Positions 15,078 through 22,806 of a stretch of DNA of 25,518 nt are shown piece after piece. A program made the translations under genes and the position numbers. Position 1 is the stretch's first letter; each line of letters starts with the position of its first letter. This stretch comes from an uncultured Bacillota bacterium (GTDB lineage Bacteria; Bacillota; Clostridia; Oscillospirales; Oscillospiraceae), in contig CANDCW010000033.1 of the NCBI GenBank assembly GCA_947383275.1, positions 1-25,518 on the forward strand, given 5' to 3'. The notes below the pieces were generated by a model. That model worked only from the letters and a program-made list of their open reading frames with translations, made no database searches and was not told the origin of the DNA.

Positions 15078-16427
15078 ATGTGCTATCTGAAACGCAAAAT
15101 CGACAGCTTTTTAACGGAGTGGAAGGCTGCGCCTCGGCACAAGCCGCTGATCGTTAAAGGTCCCCGGCAGGTGGGCAAGACGGAGTCGGTCCGGCGATTT
15201 GCTGAGAGCAGCTACGAAAATTTGATCTATATCAATTTCGTGGAGGAGCCGAAGTACAAGCTCATCACCGCCGATGGCTATAAGACTGACGATATTGTCA
15301 AAAACATCTCCCGCCTGGACCCAGGCAAGCGGTTCCTGCCCGGAAAGACGCTGTTCTTCTTTGACGAGCTTCAGGAGTTTCCCGATATCGCTACCGCACT
15401 AAAATTCTTTTCCATTGACGGCCGCTTTGATGTGATCTGCAGCGGGTCCATGCTGGGGATCAATTACCGGAAAATCGAGAGCAACAGCGTGGGCTACAAA
15501 ACAGACTACGAAATGTATTCCATGGATTTTGAGGAATTTCTCTGGGCAAAGGGCTACGATGACGGGTTCATTGCGGATTTGCTGAGCAATATGAGAACAC
15601 TGACACCCTTTAGCGAATTGGAGCTGTCCGTCTGTAACTCCCTTTTTCTGGATTACTGCATCCTGGGCGGGATGCCAGCGGTGGTGCGGGAGTATGTGGA
15701 GCGGGGCACCTTTGAGGGCTCTCTGGATATTCAACAGCAGCTTATCGCCGACTACAAGGAGGATATCCGAAAATACGCCGAGGGGCTGGATCAGGGCCGC
15801 ATCCTCAACGTATTTAATCAGATCCCGCCTCAGTTGGCTAAGGACAACAAAAAATTTCAGATTTCCAAGGTGGCCTCCGGGGCCAGGTTCAAGGACTACC
15901 GGGGATGTATCGAATGGCTCAGCGACGCCGGGATGGTGAATATCTGCTACTGCCTGAATTTCCCGGAACTGCCCCTAAAGGGCAACTACGAGGAGACCAA
16001 GTACAAGCTGTATTTTGCCGACAGCGGCCTGCTGGTGGCTATGCTGGACGAGGAGGCCCAGGAGGATCTGCGGGCCAACAGGAATCTGGGCGTGTACAAG
16101 GGCGCGCTCTATGAGAACATCGTGGGAGAGGCGCTGGTGAAAAGCGGCTGTGGGCTGTACTACTATAAGCGGGAGGACTCTACGCTGGAGGAGGACTTTT
16201 TCGTCCGCACCGCCTCAGAACTGATCCCGGTGGAGGTCAAAGCCACCAACGGCAGGGCCAAGTCCCTGCGCACGCTGATCTCCAGCGAAAAATACAGCGA
16301 TATCTCCCACGGGATCAAGCTCACCGGGGGAAACATCGGATACAGCGACAATATTTATACGTTTCCGTACTTTTGCGCGTTCTTGCTGAAGAGGTACTTG
16401 AAGTCGGGAAACGGAATGATCTCATAG
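15078..16427 (+). CDS. ATP-binding protein, AAA_14 ATPase with DUF4143 domain
   Basis: The 449-residue protein carries a Walker A at residues 28-35 (GPRQVGKT) and a Walker B in TLFFFDELQEFP, followed by the sensor-like CSGSMLGI. The C-terminal third contains the DUF4143 region, ending in a nuclease-like VEVKATNGRAKSLRTLI segment. This architecture (archaeal-type ATPase plus DUF4143) is widespread in gut Firmicutes and Bacteroidetes, often in variable chromosomal regions; its role is not established, although the C-terminal VEVK core recalls PD-(D/E)xK folds. The ATG at 15078 is preferred because GGAGGG at 15064-15069 is 8 bases ahead; the TTG at 15072 is too close. A SWIM-finger gene follows after 19 bases, so the two are probably cotranscribed. 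Confidence 0.92.
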   Translation: MCYLKRKIDSFLTEWKAAPRHKPLIVKGPRQVGKTESVRRFAESSYENLIYINFVEEPKYKLITADGYKTDDIVKNISRLDPGKRFLPGKTLFFFDELQEFPDIATALKFFSIDGRFDVICSGSMLGINYRKIESNSVGYKTDYEMYSMDFEEFLWAKGYDDGFIADLLSNMRTLTPFSELELSVCNSLFLDYCILGGMPAVVREYVERGTFEGSLDIQQQLIADYKEDIRKYAEGLDQGRILNVFNQIPPQLAKDNKKFQISKVASGARFKDYRGCIEWLSDAGMVNICYCLNFPELPLKGNYEETKYKLYFADSGLLVAMLDEEAQEDLRANRNLGVYKGALYENIVGEALVKSGCGLYYYKREDSTLEEDFFVRTASELIPVEVKATNGRAKSLRTLISSEKYSDISHGIKLTGGNIGYSDNIYTFPYFCAFLLKRYLKSGNGMIS

Positions 16428-16446
16428 GAAAACGGAGCTGGAGACG

Positions 16447-18108
16447 ATGCAAATAGAATCCTGGAAGAACTGGTTTCAGCCCCACATTCTGGAACGGGGC
16501 AGGGCTTACTTTGAAGAGGACCGGGTCTCAGATCTGGAGCGCACGGAGGACGGCTGCACCGCCACAGTGGAAGGCACGGAGGAATACGAGGTGGAGATCC
16601 TGTTGGATGGAGACTCCATTGAGGATATGCTCTGTGACTGTCCCTATGCGGAGGATGGAAATGCTTGTAAGCACATGGCGGCGGTCCTGTTCGCAATGGC
16701 CGCCGAACCGTCCGAGAAGAGAGCTCCCGCAAAAGAGGAGCGTCTGACTCCCACTGGTCTTGTGGAAAAAATTCCTGACAGCCAACTCCGCCCGCTGCTG
16801 ACAGAATTGGTATCCGCAGATGAGAAACTTTATAGGGCGCTGCTCCTTCGATATGGGGAGACATCTCTGGATGAATGTATGAAGACGCTGAAAAAAGAAC
16901 TGGCCTCCATCGGGAGGCAATACGCAGGCAGAGATGGCACCATAGACTATTACCATGCGGGAGGGTTCTCAGAGGCGATCGCAGATCATATTCAGCGGCA
17001 GACGGAAACGCTGCTGGCCCGAAACGCACCTGTGTTGGCGTTCCAGGCCGGGATAGATGCGCTGCGGAAATATTCCGATTACAGCATAGACGATTCCGAT
17101 GGCGAATACGGGTTGATTATGGAGACAATGCGCGATATGTGCATGGATGTCCTGGCTGCCGCAGACGAAACTGTTGCCGAAAAGATATTTGACCTCTTGT
17201 CTGACTGTGTCAAATCAGACCGAGAGGACTGGTTTGTCCAGGATTTTGCGTCACAAATGGTGTTTTCACTTTTTGTTGGAAAACGTTTTGATGAAAAGAA
17301 ATTGGCATTGACAGATGAGCAGATTGCCGCGCTTACCTTAGCAGGCAGGAAAGATTACTCCAGTGAATATAAGATGAAAGAACTGCTGACGCGCCGTTTT
17401 GATCTGATGAAAAAGCTGTCCTCGCCAAAGGAGGAGCTGGACGCCTTTTTAGACCGGTACACAAGCTATTCCGATATCCGCAAGCTGCGTATCCAGCAGG
17501 CGCTTGATGATGGAAAGACGGACGAGGCCATTCATCTGCTGGAGGAGGGCAAGTCCGCCGGCCGTGACAAACCGGGGCTGGTAGCGGAGTACAGCGAATG
17601 GCTGATGGACCTATACGAGCGGCAGGGACAGCGGGAGAAACTGATTGCGGAGTTGGAGTATCATGTCTTTGACCTGTCCTCCGGCGGTATGGAGATGCTG
17701 AACCGCCTGAAGAACGCGTGTACGCCGGCGCAGTGGCTTGAGTACACAGAGCGATATCTTTCCGGGCGAGCTTACCACAAGCTGGAGCTTATGGAAGCCG
17801 AGGGGCTTTGGGAACGCCTGATGAAAGCGGTCACCGCGACTGGGCGTCTTTCCATCCTGGACCGCTATGAAGCGGCTCTGAAAAAGCGGTATCCGAATGA
17901 GATACTGGAGGCATACGCTTGTATTCTGACCAAAGAAGCAGCGGCGGCGTCCGGCCGAAAGCGGTATCAGGAGTTGGCCCGCTATCTGAAAAAACTCAGG
18001 AGCTACCCGGGCGGGGCAGAGCGAGCGGCACAGCTGTCGGAGGACTGGCGCACCCGGTACATCCGCCGCCGGGCTATGATGGAGGAACTGCGGAACGTGG
18101 GGTTTTAA
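16447..18108 (+). CDS. SWIM zinc finger family protein
   Basis: This 553-residue protein has a SWIM zinc finger near its N-terminus: Cys63-x-Cys65, Cys74-x-His76 in CDCPYAEDGNACKH. The N-terminal segment (FQPHILERGRAYFEEDRVSD) is the usual lead-in to bacterial SWIM proteins. The rest is mostly helical with TPR-like pairs (for example ALDDGKTDEAIHLLEEGKSA and LMDLYERQGQREKLIAEL), suggesting a protein- or nucleic-acid-binding scaffold. SWIM proteins are linked to DNA or protein interactions, sometimes next to Snf2 helicases; none is here. The ATG at 16447 lies 19 bases after the ATPase gene, consistent with one transcript. No terminator was seen before the Fic promoter. Confidence 0.9.
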   Translation: MQIESWKNWFQPHILERGRAYFEEDRVSDLERTEDGCTATVEGTEEYEVEILLDGDSIEDMLCDCPYAEDGNACKHMAAVLFAMAAEPSEKRAPAKEERLTPTGLVEKIPDSQLRPLLTELVSADEKLYRALLLRYGETSLDECMKTLKKELASIGRQYAGRDGTIDYYHAGGFSEAIADHIQRQTETLLARNAPVLAFQAGIDALRKYSDYSIDDSDGEYGLIMETMRDMCMDVLAAADETVAEKIFDLLSDCVKSDREDWFVQDFASQMVFSLFVGKRFDEKKLALTDEQIAALTLAGRKDYSSEYKMKELLTRRFDLMKKLSSPKEELDAFLDRYTSYSDIRKLRIQQALDDGKTDEAIHLLEEGKSAGRDKPGLVAEYSEWLMDLYERQGQREKLIAELEYHVFDLSSGGMEMLNRLKNACTPAQWLEYTERYLSGRAYHKLELMEAEGLWERLMKAVTATGRLSILDRYEAALKKRYPNEILEAYACILTKEAAAASGRKRYQELARYLKKLRSYPGGAERAAQLSEDWRTRYIRRRAMMEELRNVGF

Positions 18109-18116
18109 CTGCACCA

Positions 18117-18145
18117 TTGTTATAAGGTGCTTTTTGCGCTATAAT
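18117..18145 (+). promoter_or_regulatory. Sigma-A promoter for the Fic gene
   Basis: TTGTTA (18117-18122) and TATAAT (18140-18145) are spaced by 17 bases. The predicted transcription start near 18152 is about 28 bases before the ATG. Confidence 0.85.
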
Positions 18146-18179
18146 AGAGAAAAAATTCGATCGCTTTTGTGAGGGACTT

Positions 18180-19163
18180 ATGAAGAATCCACCCTTTGAA
18201 TTAACAAATCAGATCGTTTCCCTTGTGGCGGAGATTGCGGAACTGGTAGGACAGGTATCGTCTGCGGACCGCCTCTCCGCAAATCCGGCTCTGCGCCGGA
18301 GTAATCGGATCAGGACTGTCTATGGTTCTCTGGCCATCGAGCAGAACACGCTGACATTAAATCAGGTCGCAGCGGTCCTGAACGGCAAGCGGGTGCTGGC
18401 GCCGCCCAAGGATATTGCGGAGGTCCGCAACGCCTTTGAAATTTACGAGCGGCTGGAGGCACTGGACCCCTATTCCATAGACGACCTTCTGACGGCTCAT
18501 AGCGTGATGATGCGGGGGCTGGAACAGGAGGCCGGAGCGTTCCGCTCCAGGCCCGTGGGGGTGGTCAACCAAGCAGGAGAGATCGTCCACTTCGGGACGC
18601 TGCCTCAGTATGTGCCGGAGGCAGTGGAAAATCTGCTGAATTGGGTGCAGGACAGCGAGCTGCCCATGCTGATCCGCAGTTGCGTGTTCCACTATGAATT
18701 TGAGCTGATCCACCCCTTTGCAGACGGAAACGGAAGGACAGGCCGGCTGTGGCACACACTGCTGCTGTCCAAATGGAATCCCATTTTTGCATGGCTCCCG
18801 GTGGAGTCCATCGTCCACGACCATCAGCAGGAGTATTATGAAGCGATCAATCATTCCAACGCTGCTGCATCCTCCACGGCTTTCATCGAATTTATGCTTT
18901 CAGCAATCAAAGCATCGCTCATGGAAGGGGTCAATATGAGCGATGAAATGAGCGATGCCCCGAAAGATAAAGTAGCAGAACGCTGGAAGCAGATCGAGCA
19001 GTTTTTGGAACACCACGAGGTTATCCAAAATGCTGATGTACGTCAGATCTTCGGTGTCTCAGCGGCGACAGCCAATCGCATCCTTTCGAAACTTGCGGCA
19101 GAGGGAAAACTGGTGAAATGCCGGGAAGGCGGCCATTGGGCGTACCGGCGAGGTAGATTCTGA
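18180..19163 (+). CDS. Fic family protein (probable AMP-transferase) with C-terminal winged helix
   Basis: The 327-residue protein has the complete Fic motif at 178-189 (HPFADGNGRTGR), with the catalytic His and phosphate-binding residues intact. The N-terminal helix contains SLAIEQN (residues 50-56), matching the inhibitory S-x-x-x-E-G/N motif except that Gln follows Glu54. This marks a class II Fic in which the same chain holds the autoinhibitory glutamate. Residues about 255-325 form a winged-helix DNA-binding domain (QNADVRQIFGVSAATANRI followed by LSKLAAEGKLVKC). Such proteins usually AMPylate a target or themselves and may regulate their own gene. GAGGG lies 4 bases ahead of the ATG. 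It has its own promoter. Confidence 0.94.
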   Translation: MKNPPFELTNQIVSLVAEIAELVGQVSSADRLSANPALRRSNRIRTVYGSLAIEQNTLTLNQVAAVLNGKRVLAPPKDIAEVRNAFEIYERLEALDPYSIDDLLTAHSVMMRGLEQEAGAFRSRPVGVVNQAGEIVHFGTLPQYVPEAVENLLNWVQDSELPMLIRSCVFHYEFELIHPFADGNGRTGRLWHTLLLSKWNPIFAWLPVESIVHDHQQEYYEAINHSNAAASSTAFIEFMLSAIKASLMEGVNMSDEMSDAPKDKVAERWKQIEQFLEHHEVIQNADVRQIFGVSAATANRILSKLAAEGKLVKCREGGHWAYRRGRF

Positions 19164-19234
19164 TTTATATGATATTCCAGCAAAAGCAACTCCCTCATTT
19201 TTCTGCTGCTATTTCTTTATAAAAATACCCCCGT

Positions 19235-19267
19235 ATGATTCTAATCATTCTAACCGATTCGAATCAT
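19235..19267. promoter_or_regulatory. Nested double palindrome, probable operator
   Basis: ATGATT-CT-AATCAT (19235-19248) is one perfect palindrome and GATTCGAATC (19256-19265) a second. The outer arms ATGATTC and GAATCAT (19235-19241, 19261-19267) also pair. The cluster lies 77 bases ahead of the antitoxin-like gene, as expected for a dimeric autorepressor. No clear sigma-A promoter was resolved between them. Confidence 0.55.
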
Positions 19268-19343
19268 TTTTCTTTACATTTGTGGTTAGAACGTACATAG
19301 TGGTGGTATTTTAAAACACAGCGTTGGAACAAAGGAGCAAAAA

Positions 19344-19937
19344 ATGGAACGTTTTGAAATCATAGACCTGCTGCCGCTGCACAGACAAATGACACTTGCT
19401 ATTTTTCGTGATCCAGGCACCCAAAAATGCGAGGTGCAGATTCTGCCCGTTTCGCTGGAAATGGCAGAACTCCAAAACATACAAGCAATGCTGAAAATTC
19501 CCTCTAAATCCAGGGATGATGCGGCGACAGTATCTGTTGAGGTAGATGAAATACTGAGCCGCAAGATTATGGATCAGTGTGAGGCCAGGGGCATTTTACC
19601 GGAACAGCTGGTGCGGGCGTTTGTCTGTTTTTGCGGTGAGCCGGAAAACGCAGATATTGTAAAATCTTGGGTGCGCCGGGAATTTGTTCGGAGCAAGATA
19701 GACATAGAAAAACTTCCCTCTGTCACCAGAGAAGAGTTGGAACAGGATGTAGATGCTGTCATGGAACGGGTCGAGAACGGAGAAAGTCCAATTCTGATTC
19801 GGAGCGCAGGAACAACAGACTTACTGTTGTTTGGCTGGGAGGACTATTTGAGACGGTTCCCAACACTGTATACCCCGGAAGAGATTACGGAAATTGAGGC
19901 GGCGTGCTTGGAAATAAAAGAGACAGAGGCGGAGTAA
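19344..19937 (+). CDS. Antitoxin-like protein with RelB/DinJ-like and Phd-like segments
   Basis: The 197-residue protein is not a firmly recognised family. Residues about 58-95 (ATVSVEVDEILSRKIMDQ and on through LPEQLVRAFVCF) resemble the ribbon-helix-helix start of RelB/DinJ antitoxins. Residues about 133-170 (REELEQDVDAVMERVENGES, then PILIRSAGTTDLLLFGWEDY) closely recall the Phd/YefM pattern, where a NGESPVLI-type strand leads into an xxEDYxR helix. Residues 1-55 are unassigned. AAAGGAG is 6 bases ahead of the ATG at 19344, and a double palindrome lies upstream. No small toxin gene follows; the next gene is a peroxiredoxin. It may be a solitary regulator or a remnant of a toxin-antitoxin pair. 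The upstream Fic gene is a speculative partner. Confidence 0.72.
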   Translation: MERFEIIDLLPLHRQMTLAIFRDPGTQKCEVQILPVSLEMAELQNIQAMLKIPSKSRDDAATVSVEVDEILSRKIMDQCEARGILPEQLVRAFVCFCGEPENADIVKSWVRREFVRSKIDIEKLPSVTREELEQDVDAVMERVENGESPILIRSAGTTDLLLFGWEDYLRRFPTLYTPEEITEIEAACLEIKETEAE

Positions 19938-19989
19938 AGGCTGCCTGAATTGTTATACAGATTTACCAATAAAACAGGAGGACAACAAA

Positions 19990-20451
19990 ATGTTGGAAGT
20001 TGGAACGAAAGCCCCGGAGTTTACCCTGCCGGACAAAGACGGCAATCCGGTATCCCTGACCGATTTTGCGGGCAAAAAAGTTGTGCTGTATTTCTATCCC
20101 AAGGACAACACTCCCGGCTGCACCCGTCAGGCCTGCGCCTTTGCTGAGGCCTATGAGGAGTTCAAGAAAATCAATGCGGTGGTCATTGGTGTCAGCAAGG
20201 ACTCGGTGGCCTCCCACCAGAAGTTCGCGGAGAAGCACGGGCTACCGTTCATCCTGCTCTCCGACCCGGAACTGACCGCCATCCAGGCCTACGGAGTGTG
20301 GCAGGAGAAAAAGCTCTACGGCAAGGTGAGCATGGGCGTGGTGCGGTCCACCTTTGTGATCAATGAGAATGGTATGATCGAAAAGGCAATGCCCAAGGTG
20401 AAGCCCGATACTAATGCTGCGGAGATTTTGGAATATCTGACAGCGAAATAA
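19990..20451 (+). CDS. bcp: Thioredoxin-dependent thiol peroxidase (Bcp/PrxQ)
   Basis: This 153-residue peroxiredoxin of the BCP/PrxQ class reduces H2O2 and organic hydroperoxides with thioredoxin as donor. The peroxidatic Cys44 and resolving Cys49 are in TPGCTRQACAF, the five-residue spacing that defines this subgroup, and the Thr/Pro pair before Cys44 and a downstream Arg (VVRSTFVI) complete the active site. The length is typical. AGGAGG lies ahead of the ATG at 19990. The gene starts 52 bases after the antitoxin-like gene, so they may share a transcript, though its higher GC content suggests a different origin. A bidirectional terminator follows. Confidence 0.96.
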   Translation: MLEVGTKAPEFTLPDKDGNPVSLTDFAGKKVVLYFYPKDNTPGCTRQACAFAEAYEEFKKINAVVIGVSKDSVASHQKFAEKHGLPFILLSDPELTAIQAYGVWQEKKLYGKVSMGVVRSTFVINENGMIEKAMPKVKPDTNAAEILEYLTAK

Positions 20452-20469
20452 CGAGCAACAGCTCATAAA

Positions 20470-20511
20470 AACAGCTCTACCATTCCGCAAATGCGGGAAG
20501 GTAGAGCTGTT
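20470..20511. terminator. Bidirectional rho-independent terminator
   Basis: A perfect 12-bp outer stem (AACAGCTCTACC at 20470-20481 with GGTAGAGCTGTT at 20500-20511) contains an inner GC stem. On the minus strand it is followed by a run of Ts (TTTTTATG), so it is strongest for the LURP-one-like gene; on the plus strand the tail is only TTATT. Confidence 0.88.
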
Positions 20512-20551
20512 ATTCGAGGTACAGCCTTCAGCGGTGGCCCTCTACTCGAAA

Positions 20552-21022
20552 TCAGTTGCCCTGAGAACATTTCACAGCATCGATGGCCAGCACGATCATC
20601 AGGCTGTATAGGGCATCCTCCGGACGGGTGATCTCCATGCTGTAGGTGTCGGTCCAGTTCCAGAGCTCTTTGGACAGCCGCATGACGGTTCGGGCCCCAT
20701 CCATGACGGTGTAGTCCCATTCCCAGAAGTCGCCCTCGATGGTCCAGCCGTTGCAGTCCAGTTGGAATTTGGGGCGAAACAAGGTGAACTCTTTGACAAT
20801 CTCGCCAGCCAGCCGCTCTTCCACATACAGTTCAAACTTGGGCAGAAAGGTCAGGATCCGTTCCTGCACCCGGCCGACCGGGTTTCCCATCGCGTCGTAA
20901 ATCTGGAGCCGGTGTCCCCAGCTCAGCTCGCCCTTGACAACGTAGACTGTGTTGCCGTCCTCATCAAAGATGTCGTAGCTGTCGAACCAGGAGAAAAATC
21001 TCTGTTTAAATAATAGTCTCAT
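20552..21022 (-). CDS. LURP-one-related (YxjI/Tubby-like) family protein
   Basis: The 156-residue protein fits the LURP-one/DUF567 beta-barrel family: an opening of MRLLFKQRFFSWFDSYDIFD, then strand pairs such as VYVVKGELSWGHRLQIYD and GRVQERILTFLPKFELYV, and a final hydrophobic helix (LYSLMIVLAIDAVKC). These small proteins share the Tubby fold; their bacterial function is unknown, with phospholipid binding or stress response as suggestions. The ATG at 21022 is preceded by GGGAGG. A palindrome overlaps its candidate promoter, hinting at local repression. It converges with bcp. Confidence 0.88.
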   Translation of the reverse strand: MRLLFKQRFFSWFDSYDIFDEDGNTVYVVKGELSWGHRLQIYDAMGNPVGRVQERILTFLPKFELYVEERLAGEIVKEFTLFRPKFQLDCNGWTIEGDFWEWDYTVMDGARTVMRLSKELWNWTDTYSMEITRPEDALYSLMIVLAIDAVKCSQGN

Positions 21023-21062
21023 CTTGGAGCGCCTCCCGCAGCTTGTGAAAAAAAGTTTGTAC

Positions 21063-21101
21063 TATCTTCAATAAGATACCATATACATTCAAGAAACACA
21101 A
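21063..21101 (-). promoter_or_regulatory. Promoter of the LURP-one-like gene with an overlapping palindrome
   Basis: On the minus strand TTGTGT (21096-21101) and TATCTT (21073-21078) are 17 bases apart. The -10 is one arm of the palindrome TATCTT-CAAT-AAGATA (21063-21078), a possible operator. Confidence 0.5.
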
Positions 21102-21156
21102 ATCATTTTTGCGAGGAGAAGATGCCTCTCACTACCCAAATTAAACCACCGGTTCA

Positions 21157-21185
21157 ATGACAAACCGTTCCGCTGCCTGTATGAT
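21157..21185 (+). promoter_or_regulatory. Sigma-A promoter for the 212-residue protein gene
   Basis: ATGACA (21157-21162) and TATGAT (21180-21185) are spaced by 17 bases, each one mismatch from consensus, about 36 bases ahead of the ATG at 21221. Confidence 0.75.
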
Positions 21186-21220
21186 AGGGACACAACGACA
21201 GAGAAAAGGAGTGGAACACC

Positions 21221-21859
21221 ATGAATTTGAAAGACGCCTTTCGGGCCCAGAACAAGCTGCAGGCTCTAATGGACGAGGCGGGAGAAATCCTCCAGAACCA
21301 GGGCAACACCCTAAAGGTCACCACCACCCACCTGCGCAGCAAGGTCATGCCGGAGGCTCAGGACGCGGTGACTGAGGAAGCCGCCCCCAGCGAGTACGCA
21401 GAGCACATCAACCAGGTGGCTGTGTTCCTGATGGCCATGCTGGTGGAGCGGGAGAAGCTCAGCGCCGCCATCTGTGCCGCCAAGTCCAAGCTGCCCCTGG
21501 ACATGGACAGCGAGACCGGCCTGAACCGGGTCCGGCAGAACCTGGCCGATATCTTCCGCCGGATGGCAGTCCTGCGCAACAGTGAGGTGGTACTCTCCAA
21601 CGGCGGCAGCGGCTACCGGTTTAACGGCGAGGGCAACCAGGTGAGCTACCGCTGCGACGCCAAGCGGGTGACCACCATCAACTTTGACCGCAATAAAATC
21701 CGGGGGATGGCTACCGAGCTGGGGCGCAAGGCTGACGAAGTGTCCGCCAAGCTGGACCAGTGCATCGTGAACACTGTGGTGGACTACTCCCTCCCCTTTG
21801 AGATGAACGACAGCTTCAACGTGATCCTGTCTGACTTCATCCAGCGGCAGTCTGAGTAA
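21221..21859 (+). CDS. Conserved-looking helical protein of unknown function
   Basis: The 212-residue product is not recognised. It is soluble, mostly alpha-helical and charged, with coiled-coil tendency at residues 1-30 (LKDAFRAQNKLQALMDEAGE) and 145-180 (NKIRGMATELGRKADEVSAK). A central strand-rich part (NGGSGYRFNGEGNQVSYRCD) separates the helical halves. The pattern is loosely reminiscent of DIP1984/septicolysin-type helical proteins, but the match is too weak to name. GAAAAGGAG is 11 bases ahead of the ATG at 21221 and a good promoter lies upstream. GC-rich codon use matches the chromosomal genes rather than the AT-rich relics to the right. It appears to be the last chromosomal gene before the accessory region. 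Confidence 0.78.
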   Translation: MNLKDAFRAQNKLQALMDEAGEILQNQGNTLKVTTTHLRSKVMPEAQDAVTEEAAPSEYAEHINQVAVFLMAMLVEREKLSAAICAAKSKLPLDMDSETGLNRVRQNLADIFRRMAVLRNSEVVLSNGGSGYRFNGEGNQVSYRCDAKRVTTINFDRNKIRGMATELGRKADEVSAKLDQCIVNTVVDYSLPFEMNDSFNVILSDFIQRQSE

Positions 21860-22188
21860 CCCCTGACCTCGGGCGCGGTGGGCATGGCGGAATGGAGGAC
21901 CTGTGACGGCCGGTTCAGGTGCGGATGAATGATGATGCCGCACACCGAGAAGAACATACTGGAGAGCATCTGCAAAATGCTGTATTGAATGGAACCGACA
22001 GACGCTTTTCTCTACGTTCCCCGCAAGCACGTTTTTACCCCCCTTCCCCATACGCGAACTGAAAAACCGCCCTTACGCTTCTCCCTTTTGTGACTTGGCC
22101 TTCGGGCCGTTATACAACAAGTCGCCAGCTCCAGGCGGGGACGGCGCTCATTGGAGCGTGGTCCGGCCTGGACACGGCGGATAAGGGT
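21860..22188. other. Gene-free stretch at the edge of the accessory region
   Basis: No convincing gene lies in these 329 bases. A GTGCGG...CCGCAC hairpin (about 21919-21943) and a short GGCC-TTC-GGGCC hairpin near 22100 are present. A 19-codon open frame starting with three ATGs at 21929 is too short to call. A left boundary of inserted DNA could fall here, but no att-like repeat was recognised. Confidence 0.4.
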
Positions 22189-22527
22189 CTAAGCAGCTTT
22201 GAAGTTTCGCCATGCCCCCCGCGCCCGAGGGCAGAAAAGATGAGCGGCAGGCTCCGGCCTGCCGCTCATGGTACAAATATGGAGTTCGGGGAGATCAGCC
22301 GCCACCAGAATATCGTTCATGGGCACATCCAGTAGGGTACTCAGGGCGTAGAGGTTGTCCACCGTGGGCAGGCTCTGTCCACGCTGCCACTTGTAGATGG
22401 CCTGGGGTTCCTCGAAGCCGAAGAACTGCTGTAAGTCCCGGACGGACAGACCTTTCGTCTGCCGCAACCGGCGGATGTTGGCCCCTGTGGCGGGAAGGTC
22501 GATGACGGGGAACTGGTTCAAAAGCAT
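22189..22527 (-). CDS. XRE-family helix-turn-helix regulator
   Basis: The 112-residue protein has an XRE/Cro-type domain at about residues 14-75 (GANIRRLRQTKGLSVRDLQQ, EEPQAIYKWQRGQSLPTVDN, LYALSTLLDVPMNDILV). The ATG at 22527 is preferred because GGAGG on the minus strand (complement of 22536-22540) sits 8 bases ahead; upstream in-frame starts lack a ribosome site. Regulators of this exact type (opening LLNQFPVIDLPATG) are common on Clostridia integrative elements. Its last 30 codons run through a perfect terminator hairpin, so the C-terminus may be secondary. It is divergent from two short genes, and an 8-bp inverted repeat brackets its own -10, so autorepression is likely. Confidence 0.88.
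   Translation of the reverse strand: MLLNQFPVIDLPATGANIRRLRQTKGLSVRDLQQFFGFEEPQAIYKWQRGQSLPTVDNLYALSTLLDVPMNDILVAADLPELHICTMSGRPEPAAHLFCPRARGAWRNFKAA
22231..22269 (-). terminator. Perfect terminator hairpin inside the 3' end of the XRE gene
   Basis: A 13-bp perfect stem (22240-22252 with 22257-22269) with a TCCG loop is followed, on the minus strand, by CTTTTCTG. It encodes the MSGRPEPAAHL part of the regulator, an unusual overlap of terminator and coding DNA. Confidence 0.7.
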
Positions 22528-22538
22528 GACAATCGCCT

Positions 22539-22582
22539 CCATTCTGGAAGTGTAGAATAACAGAATGGTGCAGAAATGGCAA
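22539..22582 (-). promoter_or_regulatory. XRE promoter with a bracketing inverted-repeat operator
   Basis: On the minus strand TTGCCA (22577-22582) and TATTCT (22554-22559) have a 17-base spacer. CCATTCTG (22539-22546) and CAGAATGG (22561-22568) form a perfect 8-bp inverted repeat flanking the -10, with arm centres about two helical turns apart. This fits repressor binding by a dimer. Confidence 0.7.
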
Positions 22583-22629
22583 GATATTTTGTGGATTTGT
22601 AATAAAATCGTTAGAAAGGAGGGCTTCCG

Positions 22630-22806
22630 ATGGCACAGCCGGTGCCGCTGAACAAACGCAGTAAAAAGGCGCAGAAAGAATACCATGCCAAGCAGCGCAG
22701 TTCCTGGTATGGGCTCAATCCAATCACACGCACTGTGCCCAGCGGGAAGGTGTATGACCGAAATCGAGTTAAACGAGCAGCTCGCAGCGCTCTTGGAGAG
22801 ACCTGA
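22630..22806 (+). CDS. Short basic protein of mobile-element type
   Basis: The 58-residue product (MAQPVPLNKRSKKAQKEYHA, then SSWYGLNPITRTVPSGKVYD) is very basic. The opening resembles a short conserved protein I associate with Clostridia integrative elements next to XRE regulators; function unknown. AAAGGAGG lies about 8 bases ahead of the ATG. The gene overlaps the next one by 53 bases in another frame. It is transcribed divergently from the XRE gene and probably under its control. Confidence 0.78.
   Translation: MAQPVPLNKRSKKAQKEYHAKQRSSWYGLNPITRTVPSGKVYDRNRVKRAARSALGET

Noticed and set aside
21311..22051. 246-codon minus-strand frame
   Set aside because: It is mostly antisense to the 212-residue protein gene, with no ribosome site or recognisable domain.
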